Positions 1 through 8,231 of a stretch of DNA of 64,000 bases are shown here, in pieces. The notes below the pieces were generated by a model that was not told where the DNA came from, ran no database searches, and saw only the letters and a program-made list of their open reading frames with translations. Source of the DNA: Candidatus Zixiibacteriota bacterium. Lineage in GTDB: Bacteria; Zixibacteria; MSB-5A5; GN15; JAAZOE01. The translations under genes were made by a program, and so were the position numbers. The stretch spans positions 1-64,000 of the forward strand of contig DAOUTW010000009.1 in NCBI GenBank assembly GCA_030668485.1. Reading direction: 5' to 3'. Positions within the stretch are counted from its first letter, which is position 1, and each line of letters opens with the position of its first letter.

Positions 1-35
1 ACAGATGTCATGCGTTTTTATTTATTGTCTGGCTG

Positions 36-62
36 TTAGCACTCGACGCCGTCGAGTGCTAA
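36..62 (+). promoter_or_regulatory. CIRCE operator (HrcA binding site)
   Basis: Perfect inverted repeat TTAGCACTC, nine-base spacer, GAGTGCTAA. This matches the CIRCE consensus bound by the heat-shock repressor HrcA. It lies 80 bases upstream of groES, so the groESL operon is very likely repressed by HrcA and induced by heat or protein-folding stress. hrcA itself is not in the window. Confidence 0.97.
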
Positions 63-141
63 CAAAAACGCTGGATATTAAGACTTTTATCATAACTGGT
101 TTATAACAAAAGCGGGCCGAGCCCGTGAGGAGGATTGAAAG

Positions 142-447
142 ATGAAAATTACACCGTTAGCTGATCGGGTGCTGGTCAGGCCGAAGGACGCCCTCGAAGA
201 GAAAAGCAGTGGTGGGATTATCATTCCCGATACTGCCAAGGAAAAACCGATGCAGGGCGAGATTTTGGAAGTCGGAACCGGTCGTCAGACCGAAGATGGG
301 AAAGTTATCCCAATGACGGTTGCCAAGGGCAACAAAATTCTCTACGGAAAATACTCCGGGACCGAAATCAAGATCAATAATGAAGACGTGCTCATCATGC
401 GCGAATCCGATGTTTTGGCAATTGTTGAAAACGGAAAGGGAAAATAA
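142..447 (+). CDS. groES: Co-chaperonin GroES
   Basis: The 10-kDa co-chaperonin forms the heptameric lid on the GroEL cavity in the cytoplasm. The 101-aa length and the opening [14 protein letters not shown] are typical, followed by the mobile-loop region with [11 protein letters not shown] and the conserved Y-G-K-Y-S-G-T-E-I stretch. A strong Shine-Dalgarno site (GAGGAGG at 127-133) sits 8 bases before the ATG. groEL follows two bases after the stop, so the pair is one transcription unit under the CIRCE operator. Confidence 0.99.
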   Translation: MKITPLADRVLVRPKDALEEKSSGGIIIPDTAKEKPMQGEILEVGTGRQTEDGKVIPMTVAKGNKILYGKYSGTEIKINNEDVLIMRESDVLAIVENGKGK

Positions 448-449
448 AA

Positions 450-2102
450 ATGGCTAAGATTATAGAATATGATGCCAAGGCGCGCGATAAATTGCGCAGA
501 GGTATCGACCAGTTGGCCAACGCCGTCAAGATTACCCTGGGACCGCGGGGCCGCAATGTCAGTCTTGACAAAAAGTTCGGTTCGCCGACCATCACCAAAG
601 ACGGCGTCACCGTCGCCAAGGAAATCGAACTCGAAGATAATTTCGAAAACATGGGCGCCCAGATGGTCAAGGAAGTCGCTTCCAAGACCTCCGATGTCGC
701 CGGTGACGGCACAACCACCGCGACCGTTCTCGCCCAGTCTATTTATGCCGAAGGCATGAAGCATATCACCGCCGGCGCCAATGCTATGGCCGTCAAGCGC
801 GGTATCGACAAATCTGTGAACGTTGTCGTCGATGAGATCAAGAAAATGTCCAAGCCGGTTTCCGGTAAGGAAGAGATCAGCCAGGTCGGCTCCATCTCGG
901 CCAATAACGACAATTTCATCGGCGAAAAAATCGCCGAGGCGATGGAGAAGGTCGGCAAAGACGGCGTTATCACCATTGAAGAATCCAAGACCGCCGATAC
1001 TTACATGGATGTCGTCGAGGGTATGCAGTTCGACCGCGGTTACCTCTCCCCCTACTTTGTCACCGATCCCGACAACATGCAAGCGGTTCTCGAAGACGCC
1101 CTCGTTCTTATCCACGACAAGAAGATCTCCAGCATGAAAGACCTTCTGCCGGTTCTGGAAAAAACCGCCCAATTGGGCAAGCCCCTCCTGATAATCGCCG
1201 AGGATATTGATGGCGAAGCTCTGGCCACCCTCGTGGTAAACAAACTCCGCAACACCATCAAAGTCTGTGCCGTCAAGGCTCCGGGCTTCGGTGATCGCCG
1301 CAAAGCGATGCTGGATGATATCGCCACTCTGACCAACGGCCAAGTGGTCTCCGAAGAGGTCGGCTTCAAGCTCGAAAACGCCGTCGTTTCCGATCTTGGC
1401 AGCGCCAAGAAGGTTACTGTCGACAAGGACAACACTACCATCGTCGAAGGCGGCGGTGAGACCGACAAGATCAAAGCTCGCATCGACCAGATCCGCAAGC
1501 AGATCGATGACACCTCTTCCGATTACGATCGTGAGAAGCTGCAGGAACGTCTGGCCAAGCTGGCCGGCGGTGTGGCCGTCATCAATGTCGGCGCTGCGAC
1601 CGAGACCGAAATGAAGGAAAAGAAGGCTCGTGTTGAGGATGCTCTCAATGCTACCCGCGCTGCGGTCGAAGAAGGTATCGTCCCCGGCGGCGGTGTCGTT
1701 TTGCTGCGCGCGCAGGAAGCTCTCGGCAAGCTGGAATTGGACGGCGACGAAAAGATCGGCAAGCTGATTCTGACCCGTGCTCTCGAAGAGCCGATCCGCC
1801 AGATCGCTCACAACGCCGGTGTCGAGGCCTCGATCGTAGTGGCCAAGGTCCGCGAAAACGAGAGTGGTTCGTACGGGTACAACGCTCAGACCGACGTTTA
1901 CGAAGACCTGGTTAAGGCCGGCGTGATCGACCCGACCAAGGTGGCTCGCACCGCTCTGGAAAATGCTTCTTCGATAGCCGGTTTGCTTCTGACCACCGAC
2001 TGCATCATCTCCGACAAGCCTGAGAAGGATAAGGCTGGTCCGGCCATGCCCGATATGGGCGGCATGGGTGGCATGGGCGGCGGCATGGGCGGCATGTACT
2101 AA
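450..2102 (+). CDS. groEL: Chaperonin GroEL (60 kDa)
   Basis: ATP-dependent folding chamber of 550 aa, full length for the family. Visible signatures include [15 protein letters not shown] near the N-terminus, the ATP-binding [11 protein letters not shown], and the GGGVVLLRA segment in the second half of the protein. The tail is the usual flexible Gly-Met repeat ([15 protein letters not shown]). It starts two bases after groES, and a terminator lies about 70 bases after its stop. It appears to be the only chaperonin operon in the window. Confidence 0.99.
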   Translation: MAKIIEYDAKARDKLRRGIDQLANAVKITLGPRGRNVSLDKKFGSPTITKDGVTVAKEIELEDNFENMGAQMVKEVASKTSDVAGDGTTTATVLAQSIYAEGMKHITAGANAMAVKRGIDKSVNVVVDEIKKMSKPVSGKEEISQVGSISANNDNFIGEKIAEAMEKVGKDGVITIEESKTADTYMDVVEGMQFDRGYLSPYFVTDPDNMQAVLEDALVLIHDKKISSMKDLLPVLEKTAQLGKPLLIIAEDIDGEALATLVVNKLRNTIKVCAVKAPGFGDRRKAMLDDIATLTNGQVVSEEVGFKLENAVVSDLGSAKKVTVDKDNTTIVEGGGETDKIKARIDQIRKQIDDTSSDYDREKLQERLAKLAGGVAVINVGAATETEMKEKKARVEDALNATRAAVEEGIVPGGGVVLLRAQEALGKLELDGDEKIGKLILTRALEEPIRQIAHNAGVEASIVVAKVRENESGSYGYNAQTDVYEDLVKAGVIDPTKVARTALENASSIAGLLLTTDCIISDKPEKDKAGPAMPDMGGMGGMGGGMGGMY

Positions 2103-2170
2103 GCCGAATCCCATAGCCATCGCTGTTTGCAAATACAGCTTGGATTATACATCATTGGATATACATCAAG

Positions 2171-2200
2171 AAGGGATGGCCGGAAAGTCATCCCTTTTTT
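2171..2200 (+). terminator. Rho-independent terminator of groESL
   Basis: An 8-bp perfect stem (AAGGGATG / CATCCCTT) with a 10-base loop is followed by a T-run. It ends the groESL transcript just before the next small gene. Confidence 0.85.
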
Positions 2201-2226
2201 ATTTCAATTTATGCCTCGGGGGATAT

Positions 2227-2586
2227 ATGCAGGTATTGGATGTTTTAAAAGAAGCTGGAAATCTTGCTCAGAAGTATAAAAATATGGAGCTTTATGAACA
2301 ACTATTGACGGTACGTGAAGAACTTTCTGGATTGAGAGAAGAGTTAATCCAGTTGAAGGAAGAGAATAAGTCTCTAAAAGAAAGACTTGAACTACAGGCG
2401 AAAGTCGTATTTGAAAATGGTTTATATTGGATTAGGGGCGACCGGCTTGCAGAAGACAAAGATACGCCAATTTGCCCCAGATGCTGGGATGTTGATAATA
2501 CCCTAATGCGGTTGAAGATATATAAGGATTCTTATGGCAAGGAGAGCGTTTTCTGCTACAATTGTAAGACTGAATATTACTTATGA
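2227..2586 (+). CDS. Coiled-coil plus zinc-ribbon small protein
   Basis: A 119-aa protein of unknown function. Residues about 25-60 are rich in Glu, Leu and Lys with heptad spacing (EELSGLREELIQLKEENKSL) and should form a coiled coil. The C-terminal third has two CxxC pairs (CPRC and CYNC), predicting a zinc ribbon. Short proteins with this plan recur as orphan genes in accessory regions of many bacteria; no function is known to me. The ATG at 2227 was chosen because a longer reading would begin inside groEL and run through the groESL terminator. Codon use is more AT-rich than groEL. Confidence 0.75.
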   Translation: MQVLDVLKEAGNLAQKYKNMELYEQLLTVREELSGLREELIQLKEENKSLKERLELQAKVVFENGLYWIRGDRLAEDKDTPICPRCWDVDNTLMRLKIYKDSYGKESVFCYNCKTEYYL

Positions 2587-2610
2587 CTTTGTACCCCATC
2601 GACGGGTGCC

Positions 2611-2626
2611 CCGGACCTTGGTCCGG
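2611..2626. repeat. REP-like palindrome, copy 1
   Basis: CCGGACCTTGGTCCGG: two 7-bp arms around a central TT, preceded by GGGTGCC. The same unit occurs in inverse orientation at 18937-18952 and 19285-19300, each time next to GGCACCC/GGCACAC. Confidence 0.75.
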
Positions 2627-2705
2627 CTTTATAAGCCATGGGAAAGATTCAGTTGTCTCATAGTTATTAAAATAAGTAAATTTGGGGTAGGAGGAGGTAG
2701 GGTAC

Positions 2706-3191
2706 ATGAATGGTTTTGAATCTATCCTTAATATTGTTGACAAGCTTGGCAAATTTATCGGCAAAGAGTATAAAGGATTCTTGGGTGGTATTATATTATG
2801 TGTCTTTTTGTTTATTTTTTTCTGCTATCCGGATTTGCAGGATTACAATAACTTGGGAAAAAAACTTGGAGATTATAAAATTGTGAAAGGTGGAGAAAAA
2901 GATATTGCCATAGGTGAGTTGAAAATTAAATTTAACAATGTTATATACCACCGCTCAGAAAATGATTCTATTCTAGTCTATCCATCATTCTACTTCTGGA
3001 GTCCGACTATGAATAGATATGAGGATTCAAAGCATCGCTTTGATATCGGACAGAAAATATCTGTTGCATCAGACAAATTCTACTATAATATTAAGCTTGA
3101 AAAAATCGAAATGGAGGGCCGTGATACTATCGCTTTCTTTGTAGTATTTAGGAGCGATCTGCCTGAAATTGGAGATATCTCAAAACCATAA
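2706..3191 (+). CDS. Hypothetical single-pass membrane protein
   Basis: A 161-aa protein not recognised from any family. Residues about 25-42 (FLGGIILCVFLFIFFCY) form one strongly hydrophobic segment. The rest is a soluble domain rich in Lys, Tyr and Ile with predicted beta structure. An unusually strong ribosome site (GGAGGAGG at about 2690-2697) sits before the ATG. Composition is AT-rich compared with the flanking housekeeping genes. It lies between dispersed-repeat fragments, in an accessory patch between groEL and the M32 peptidase, which suggests acquired DNA. Confidence 0.65.
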   Translation: MNGFESILNIVDKLGKFIGKEYKGFLGGIILCVFLFIFFCYPDLQDYNNLGKKLGDYKIVKGGEKDIAIGELKIKFNNVIYHRSENDSILVYPSFYFWSPTMNRYEDSKHRFDIGQKISVASDKFYYNIKLEKIEMEGRDTIAFFVVFRSDLPEIGDISKP

Positions 3192-3458
3192 TGTATAAAA
3201 ATCACTTTGTATCCCACCCTCAGGCTGCGTAGCCTGGAACTCTGCTCCTGGTTTCAAATGCATGGCGGGTGGCCGCAATCTCTGATCGCGGTTTGCAAAC
3301 CCAAATTCAGGTCATCCGCGCGACAGCATAAAACCGGCCTTGCCAGCCATCCACGCGACAGCCAAAAACAGGCTTCTGCCTGCAAAATCGACATAGGTCC
3401 TGCGTTGATTCCGGCCACCACTCTATTATTGAACCTGAATATTCAAGGAGTCTTACCT
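3192..3458 (+). repeat. Mosaic dispersed-repeat region, copy A
   Basis: No gene here. It opens with a degenerate TTTGTATCCCACCCTCAGG fragment of the MITE-like element. From 3309 it carries two tandem modules of the form CATCC..GCGACAGC..AAAACAGGC..TGCC (about 3319 and 3350). Then comes TGCAAAATCGACATAG, leading to a short ORF at 3459. The same modules occur inverted at 18850-18895 and 19180-19270, so this is a member of a dispersed repeat family. Confidence 0.65.
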
Positions 3459-3596
3459 ATGTACACAACCAAAAAGAAAGCCCCATCGAGAGGCGAAGAA
3501 TGGAAAAACATTAAATATCAGAAACGAACCCTAAACTTTGTACCCCACCCTCAGGGTGGGCGAAGCAATTTTAGCCTGAGGCGACTGAGTCCTTAA
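3459..3596 (+). CDS. Short Lys-rich ORF carried by the mosaic repeat, copy A
   Basis: A 45-codon ORF beginning MYTTKKKAPSRGEEWKN, with a good Shine-Dalgarno (AAGGAG at 3445-3450). Its 3' half reads into the 145-bp GTACCCC element, so the C-terminus is repeat-encoded. A second repeat copy (19033-19179, minus strand) has a similarly placed ATG, also preceded by CCTGAA...TACCT, and also encodes a basic peptide. Translation is unproven; it may only be a conserved feature of the repeat DNA. Confidence 0.3.
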   Translation: MYTTKKKAPSRGEEWKNIKYQKRTLNFVPHPQGGRSNFSLRRLSP

Positions 3597-3680
3597 TCAA
3601 GATTCTCCCTGCCAAATATATTATATAAAAGAGACAAACATTTCAGGATCAAATAAAATTCCATCTTTCATGTGGGTGCA
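3540..3680 (+). repeat. MITE-like element, copy 1 (degenerate right end)
   Basis: Starts GTACCCCACCCTCAGGGTGG. It shares with 4925-5069 the left 45 bases (GCGAAGC.ATTTT.GCCTGAGGCG), a central CCTGCCA, ACAAACAT.TCAGGATCAAA, and a right end in CTTTCA.GTGGG. Both copies have the same orientation. The right terminal repeat here has decayed (TGTGGGTGCA instead of GGTGGGGTAC). Confidence 0.7.
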
Positions 3681-3718
3681 GTAAGTAAAAATATCCGTTT
3701 AGAGCGAAAAACGGGATT

Positions 3719-3741
3719 TATTATAACTGACAGTTATAATA
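3719..3741. promoter_or_regulatory. Perfect 23-bp palindrome, possible operator
   Basis: Two 11-bp arms (TATTATAACTG and CAGTTATAATA) around a single A. It ends 14 bp upstream of a TTGACA promoter and about 0.8 kb upstream of an XRE-type regulator gene. This is a typical size and position for a dimeric repressor site. That the local XRE protein binds it is inference. Confidence 0.5.
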
Positions 3742-3755
3742 TACTAAGATTTAGC

Positions 3756-3784
3756 TTGACAAATCATTTATGGTGAGGTATTTT
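3756..3784 (+). promoter_or_regulatory. Sigma-70-like promoter
   Basis: TTGACA (3756-3761), 17-base spacer, TATTTT (3779-3784). The -35 box is perfect and the -10 box is moderate. It would transcribe the micro-ORF leader and the two small genes at 4256 and 4507. Confidence 0.45.
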
Positions 3785-4255
3785 AACCATAGAGACGCTG
3801 AACCGTTCTTTGACAAGTGAATCTGAGCTTTTCAAATGCACTCCTTTTCCAGCTTCAATTAGGTATACGATGGCTCTGCTTTGATTAACTATTTACGGAG
3901 GAAACCATTGTTAGCTTCTTTGATCTACAATAGGGATTTGACGATCTTTTAGGAGTAAATGTGCTGCAATATTTTCTATCGGAAGTGATTTTCAATTCCG
4001 GCAAATATGGGAAATGCTAGAAATGTCAATTTCGGAATGTCAGTATTTTTTTGAAAGGAGGTCCTTAATGAAACCTTAACCAGTTTCAAGAAAGCTGTAA
4101 CACTCCCTATCCCACGGAATCAATGAAGGGAGTCAAGAAGATGGAATGGAAAAGGGGAAAGAAGCCACCCTTTTTCTTACAGGAATCGGCCCTGAAAAGA
4201 AAATAAGCCATCGATCAGGGCGAATGAAGAAACTGGTATAAGGAGGATAGAAACA

Positions 4256-4483
4256 ATGAAGAGTTCGGATTTTTATCAAATGGTTCGGCGTGGCAAAGAA
4301 GTAATTGATTCTTTAAGGCAGCAACAGAAAGGTCAAATAGCCCAACAGGAGTTGGATAGCCTTTATGAGATCTTTGAAAAGCTTGGTGAAATCAAGTCAC
4401 ACGGACCTCCAGCATTTTTTCAGGAATTAATGAGGGTGGTCTTCGAATTGGTAAAGCTAGCTTATAAGATTATAAATAGCTAA
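4256..4483 (+). CDS. Hypothetical 75-aa helical protein
   Basis: Not recognised. It is a small, mainly helical, soluble-looking protein (VIDSLRQQQKGQIAQQELDSLYEIFEKL), with a hydrophobic C-terminal helix (LMRVVFELVKLAYKII). AGGAGG at 4241-4246 supports the start. It is followed after 23 bases by an XRE-type regulator of the same length, so the two probably share a transcript. A toxin-antitoxin or phage-type regulatory pair is possible, but no toxin motif is visible. Confidence 0.6.
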   Translation: MKSSDFYQMVRRGKEVIDSLRQQQKGQIAQQELDSLYEIFEKLGEIKSHGPPAFFQELMRVVFELVKLAYKIINS

Positions 4484-4506
4484 AACTCCTCAGGTCTGGA
4501 GCAAGC

Positions 4507-4734
4507 ATGCACAGCATAGGAAAAACCATAAAATTGTTGCGCCAGTTCGCGGGTCTTCGCCAAGGAGAATTGGCAACCATGACGGACGTTTCTTCTAATT
4601 ATATCTCCTTGGTTGAAAATCAAAAAAGGGAGCCAAGCCTCAAATTCCTGCAGAAAGCATCAGAAAAGCTTGACATACCAATCTCTGCTTTTTTTTGGAA
4701 TGAGCTTGACGTCAACGGGACGACCGACCCGTAA
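4507..4734 (+). CDS. XRE-family helix-turn-helix regulator, 75 aa
   Basis: Nearly the whole protein is one HTH_3 (Cro/C1-type) domain. IGKTIKLLRQFAGLRQGELA leads into TDVSSNYISLVENQKREPSL, the recognition-helix region, then FLQKASEKLDIPISAFF. No effector or protease domain follows, as in small phage, plasmid and toxin-antitoxin repressors. GGAG lies 6-7 bases before the ATG. Together with the upstream 75-aa gene it lies between two direct copies of a MITE-like element. The perfect palindrome at 3719-3741 is a candidate operator. Confidence 0.9.
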   Translation: MHSIGKTIKLLRQFAGLRQGELATMTDVSSNYISLVENQKREPSLKFLQKASEKLDIPISAFFWNELDVNGTTDP

Positions 4735-4854
4735 TTAAGGCGGATAGCAGAGAAAATTAACAGTCTATATTTGGACATGATAAGAAAAAAGCTATCCGCT
4801 TCCTCAATATAGGCTTCTTTGTCTCGATCTCGACAAGATGGAGTCAAAATCCAT

Positions 4855-4890
4855 GACCCTCTCTTTATTGAGGGGGTCTTCCTTTTTTTG
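4855..4890 (+). terminator. Rho-independent terminator
   Basis: GACCCTC, short loop, GAGGGGGTC (one base of slippage or a wobble in the stem), then CTTCCTTTTTTT. It is the likely 3' end of the small HTH transcript. Confidence 0.65.
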
Positions 4891-4924
4891 CCTATTGCCC
4901 CGTACGCTCGTCCGGGAAATATTT

Positions 4925-5069
4925 GTACCCCACCCTCAGGGTGGGCGAAGCGATTTTGGCCTGAGGCGTCAGCATTATTAGATAAGATAATCCCCTGCCA
5001 CATTCGGCTCATATATGAATTACAAACATCTCAGGATCAAATTATAAACCCGCCTTTCAGGTGGGGTAC
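4925..5069 (+). repeat. MITE-like element, copy 2 (intact ends)
   Basis: A 145-bp unit with imperfect terminal inverted repeats: GTACCCCACCCTCAGG at the left, and CTTTCAGGTGGGGTAC at the right, whose complement begins GTACCCCACCTGAAAG. It has no coding capacity of its own. It is a direct repeat of 3540-3680; the two bound a segment of about 1.25 kb holding the XRE gene pair. The terminal repeats and small size fit a non-autonomous mobile element, but no transposase is seen in the window. Confidence 0.7.
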
Positions 5070-5124
5070 AGGTTAGGTCATCCCCGGGAGCGCGGGGCTC
5101 CCGGGCTACTGTTCCCTACCATTG

Positions 5125-6645
5125 TTACCGTTTGATGCCGTATATCCCCTCATATTTATCGTACAAATAATCCAGCAATGGCTTGTGCGAGAGGGATTGG
5201 CCGGTTACCCGTTGGCATAAATCGGCGGCAAGATAGGTTGATCCTTTGGTGTGGATTTTGTCACCCAGCCAGCTAAACAGACCTCCAAATTTGCCGTGAG
5301 TGAAATCATCCAGCAGTCCCGGATTATCCTTTTGTGCCTGCATCCAGAATTGAGCCGAATACAGATTTCCCAGGGCATAAGTCGGGAAATATCCGAAGAT
5401 CCCATGCGACCAATGCACATCCTGAAGACAGCCGTTGGCATCATTATCGATCTCGATACCGAGATAGTCTTTGAATCGGCGGTTCCACTCGCCGGGGATA
5501 TCCTTAACCTTGACGTCACCGGCAATAATGGCTCGCTCCAGTTCGAAACGGAGCATCACATGGAGACAATAGGTCGCCTCGTCGGCTTCGACACGGATAT
5601 ATGATGGAGCAACCCAGTTCATGGCTTGGTAGAAATCATCGAGAGTAATTCCCGCCGTCTCTTCGCGGAATATTCGCTGTAATTGAGGGAAGAAATAGAC
5701 CCAGAACTCCCTCGATCGGCCGACTATATTTTCCCACATACGCGACTGCGATTCATGAATGGCCAGAGAGGCGGTCTCATGCATCGGAGTACCCCAGTGT
5801 TCCTTGTTCGGTCGGGTCATGTCGTAGAGGGCATGGCCGGCCTCATGCATTCCACCGGTCAACCCTTCGGCAAAATCATTGCGGTAATATCGGGTGAGTA
5901 TCCGTACATCCCAGGGTCCCATTTCATTGCAGGATGGATGAGCCGCCAGGTCGAATCGACCGGCCTCGAAATCATATCCCATCGCTGACGTGATCGCCTC
6001 GACAAATATTTTCTGTTTTTCGACATCGTAGGGTCGCTTGAGAATTTTGATATCCGGCTTTTTGGGGGCGTCTTTGATTTTGCCGACAAGTTCGACAAGC
6101 TCTGGCCGCAGGCCATTGAAGGCGGCCTCGAAATCAGCCACCTTGGCTCCGGGTTCAAAATCATCCACCAGCCCATCGTATGCCTCGGTTTCAAAGCCGA
6201 TATAGTCGGCCTTTTGGCGGCACAGGTCGACTATATGCTGAAGGTACGGTTGAAAGATCGCGAAGTCCGATTTCTTGCGGGCCTCGGCCCAAACCTGAGA
6301 GGCCTTTGAGGTTGTGCGGGCAAAGTCCTGGACGAATTCGGTGGGGAGTTTGGTTTCGCGATCGTATAAACGACGCCATTCGCGCACATTGACTGCCGCC
6401 TCAGATTCATAATTCTTCATCAAATCTGAATTCTCAATTACCCCAATTTTATCGCCGATGCTCGGATCTGTAAACCATTTATGCGTCAATTGCGATATTT
6501 GCGCGAGTTGTTCGCCTCGATGGTCAGCGCCTTTTTTCGGAAGATACGCTTCCTGATCCCAATGGAGCACCCCGCCGGTCGACTGCAGCATTGAAATCTC
6601 GATCATCCGCTTCTTGAGTTCTGTGTAAGTCTCTTGTGCAGTCAC
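5125..6645 (-). CDS. M32-family metallocarboxypeptidase (Taq type)
   Basis: Cytoplasmic zinc carboxypeptidase that removes C-terminal residues from peptides; about 506 aa, the usual length. The zinc motif HEAGH lies near residue 267, followed by HETASLAIHESQSRMWEN, the conserved family block carrying the third zinc ligand. The start was set at GTG 6645, because AGGAGG (6651-6656) sits 5 bases upstream; an ATG-started longer frame (6687) would place this ribosome site inside the gene. No signal peptide. Transcribed divergently from the next gene. Confidence 0.93.
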   Translation of the reverse strand: MTAQETYTELKKRMIEISMLQSTGGVLHWDQEAYLPKKGADHRGEQLAQISQLTHKWFTDPSIGDKIGVIENSDLMKNYESEAAVNVREWRRLYDRETKLPTEFVQDFARTTSKASQVWAEARKKSDFAIFQPYLQHIVDLCRQKADYIGFETEAYDGLVDDFEPGAKVADFEAAFNGLRPELVELVGKIKDAPKKPDIKILKRPYDVEKQKIFVEAITSAMGYDFEAGRFDLAAHPSCNEMGPWDVRILTRYYRNDFAEGLTGGMHEAGHALYDMTRPNKEHWGTPMHETASLAIHESQSRMWENIVGRSREFWVYFFPQLQRIFREETAGITLDDFYQAMNWVAPSYIRVEADEATYCLHVMLRFELERAIIAGDVKVKDIPGEWNRRFKDYLGIEIDNDANGCLQDVHWSHGIFGYFPTYALGNLYSAQFWMQAQKDNPGLLDDFTHGKFGGLFSWLGDKIHTKGSTYLAADLCQRVTGQSLSHKPLLDYLYDKYEGIYGIKR

Positions 6646-6794
6646 TGTGTCCTCCTTTGACATGTATCTTGGTACGCAATTTTTCAACGCAGGTTTTGTG
6701 TTTAATCAACAGATCATCCTGGCGGGGTACAGTTTTTTCATGAATTTCCCTTTCAGGAATTGTTATATTGATCGATAATGGCACGGGAGAAATT

Positions 6795-7415
6795 ATGGCT
6801 GATCAATATTTATATCTGCAGGAATATCTGACCCTCATCGACTGGCTTAATGATCGCTGGGGCGGGAAAATCACCCGGAGGTTCGAGGATCGATATAGCG
6901 GATCATCGAGGAAAGTAAATATCGGCGGAACGCTGTCCGGGATATCATCTGATCTCGACGACGACGAGGAAATCCGGGATGTTTATAGCCTTAAATGCTA
7001 CCCCGTTTATCAGGCTTCAATTGAGGGATATCAGGTCGGGATGGCTTTGTCCGACAGTGATCTTCTTGATTTATCGTTTGCCTCTCCGATGAAATGGGCA
7101 TTCAAGATCCGTCATGAGCACTGGGCCGACAAAATGTTCAAAAAACTCCGGCTCGACTATGAATTTCAATCCGGTGACGCCGCTTTCGACAAAAAGTATT
7201 ATATCGAAACCAAAGATCCGGCCCATCGGAAGGTATTTCTGGAAGCCTCTTTGCGGGACTATGTTCAGAGGCTGGAGCCGTTTGAAAAACTGGTAGCCAC
7301 AACATCCCGGATGGCGATAGCCAGAAAAATCGACAGTCCCGATCTCCTGAAGCCGTCGGCTATGAAGGAAATGTTGGATATCATGTTTCAAGCCGCCCGC
7401 TACCTAAAAAGGTAA
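6795..7415 (+). CDS. Hypothetical protein, 206 aa
   Basis: Not recognised. A soluble, mixed alpha/beta protein with no signal peptide and no membrane segments. It is rich in aromatic and charged residues (YLYLQEYLTLIDWLNDRWGGK at the start) and ends in a helical region. The start at 6795 is preferred over 6768 because GGGAG lies about 6 bases before it. It stands alone between a divergent M32 peptidase and a TonB-C lipoprotein. Confidence 0.7.
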   Translation: MADQYLYLQEYLTLIDWLNDRWGGKITRRFEDRYSGSSRKVNIGGTLSGISSDLDDDEEIRDVYSLKCYPVYQASIEGYQVGMALSDSDLLDLSFASPMKWAFKIRHEHWADKMFKKLRLDYEFQSGDAAFDKKYYIETKDPAHRKVFLEASLRDYVQRLEPFEKLVATTSRMAIARKIDSPDLLKPSAMKEMLDIMFQAARYLKR

Positions 7416-7643
7416 AAATCCTTTCGGGAAAGGTTCCGAGCGCCTGAAGGTGTCCAACACCTGATAGATTCCTAATTAAGAAAAACTTGTTTGGGGCGTC
7501 AATTTTTCGTGCAAATTTGATTATGATAGATAATGAAAATCGATCAACAGCCGATAAATATAATAACAATATCATCTTTGCCATGTAGGATTTATTACAT
7601 CAAATCCGGACACCTGGATAATCTTACAAATCTTGAGGACAAA

Positions 7644-8069
7644 ATGCTAAAGGCGGTTTTAATCATTGCCGCGGTTATTCCTTTTATCATCGGTTGTGGC
7701 TCGCGTATCCATAGGGATGTGAAAACAGTCCCGAACCCGGACCTGTCGCAACTTCAACCCGGACCGGCGCCAGCCGGTGATCCTACGATTAACTCTGATC
7801 AGCATCCCAGAATAATATTTAGAAAAATGCCCAAATACCCCACCCTGGCACTGGCAAATGAGATTGAAGGTTTCGTCGTTATTCAGGCTTACATAAATAG
7901 ACATGGGAAAGTAACCCAGGCCAGAGTGGAAAATTGTTCTGCGCTCGCTTTGGGATTTGAAGAAGCGGCGGTCAAGGCGGCCTATTTGTGCAAATACAAG
8001 CCCGCTCTGCGTCGCGGAAAACCGATCGGACTCTGGGTCGAATACCGGGTCGATTTCACTTTGCAATAA
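7644..8069 (+). CDS. Lipoprotein with TonB C-terminal-type domain
   Basis: A 141-aa protein. The N-terminal signal ends in a lipobox-like IIGC, predicting lipidation at Cys18. After a short Pro-rich linker the rest matches a TonB C-terminal fold: KYPTLALANEIEGFVVIQAYINRHGKV, then AAVKAAYLCKYKPALRRGKPIGLWVEYRVDF. Classical TonB has an inner-membrane helix and a long linker; here the domain is tethered by lipid. Energy-transducing function is therefore uncertain. A paralogue lies at 15691-16104. The start at 7644 fits the signal sequence and an upstream GAGG. Confidence 0.8.
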   Translation: MLKAVLIIAAVIPFIIGCGSRIHRDVKTVPNPDLSQLQPGPAPAGDPTINSDQHPRIIFRKMPKYPTLALANEIEGFVVIQAYINRHGKVTQARVENCSALALGFEEAAVKAAYLCKYKPALRRGKPIGLWVEYRVDFTLQ

Positions 8070-8231
8070 ATAATTTCCCTTTCCAGGCTCATAACTTCAA
8101 AACATGGATAATTACAGCTCGGCACCGCCGGCCCGACTGCACATATGATTGACATGCTGGCCCAAAAACATTACATAAGATTCATCGATTAATATTTTCG
8201 TACCGGCAAATTAGATATCGGGGATCGATGG

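Larger units (their letters stand above)
3681..4255 (+). other. Gene-poor AT-rich leader with micro-ORFs
   Basis: No ORF of normal size. It holds the palindrome and promoter annotated separately, then several very short reading frames, most with a good ribosome site: TTG at 3909 (14 aa, GGAGG upstream), ATG at 3959 (9 aa, AGGAG upstream), ATG at 4068 (Met-Lys-Pro-stop, AAAGGAGG at 4054-4061), ATG at 4141 (21 aa, starts MEWKRGKKPPFF, GGGAG upstream) and ATG at 4224 (MKKLV, no clear site). These could be gene remnants or a translated leader. Purine-rich DNA also gives such sites by chance. Confidence 0.4.

Noticed and set aside
342-2132. A 596-codon open frame on the minus strand opposite groEL
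   Set aside because: It is the shadow of groEL: codon bias of the + strand gene leaves the reverse frame open. The product has no recognisable domain.
3207-3596. A 129-codon frame starting in repeat DNA
   Set aside because: It is built from mosaic-repeat and MITE-like fragments. Only the last 45 codons, with their own ATG and ribosome site, are kept as a low-confidence entry.
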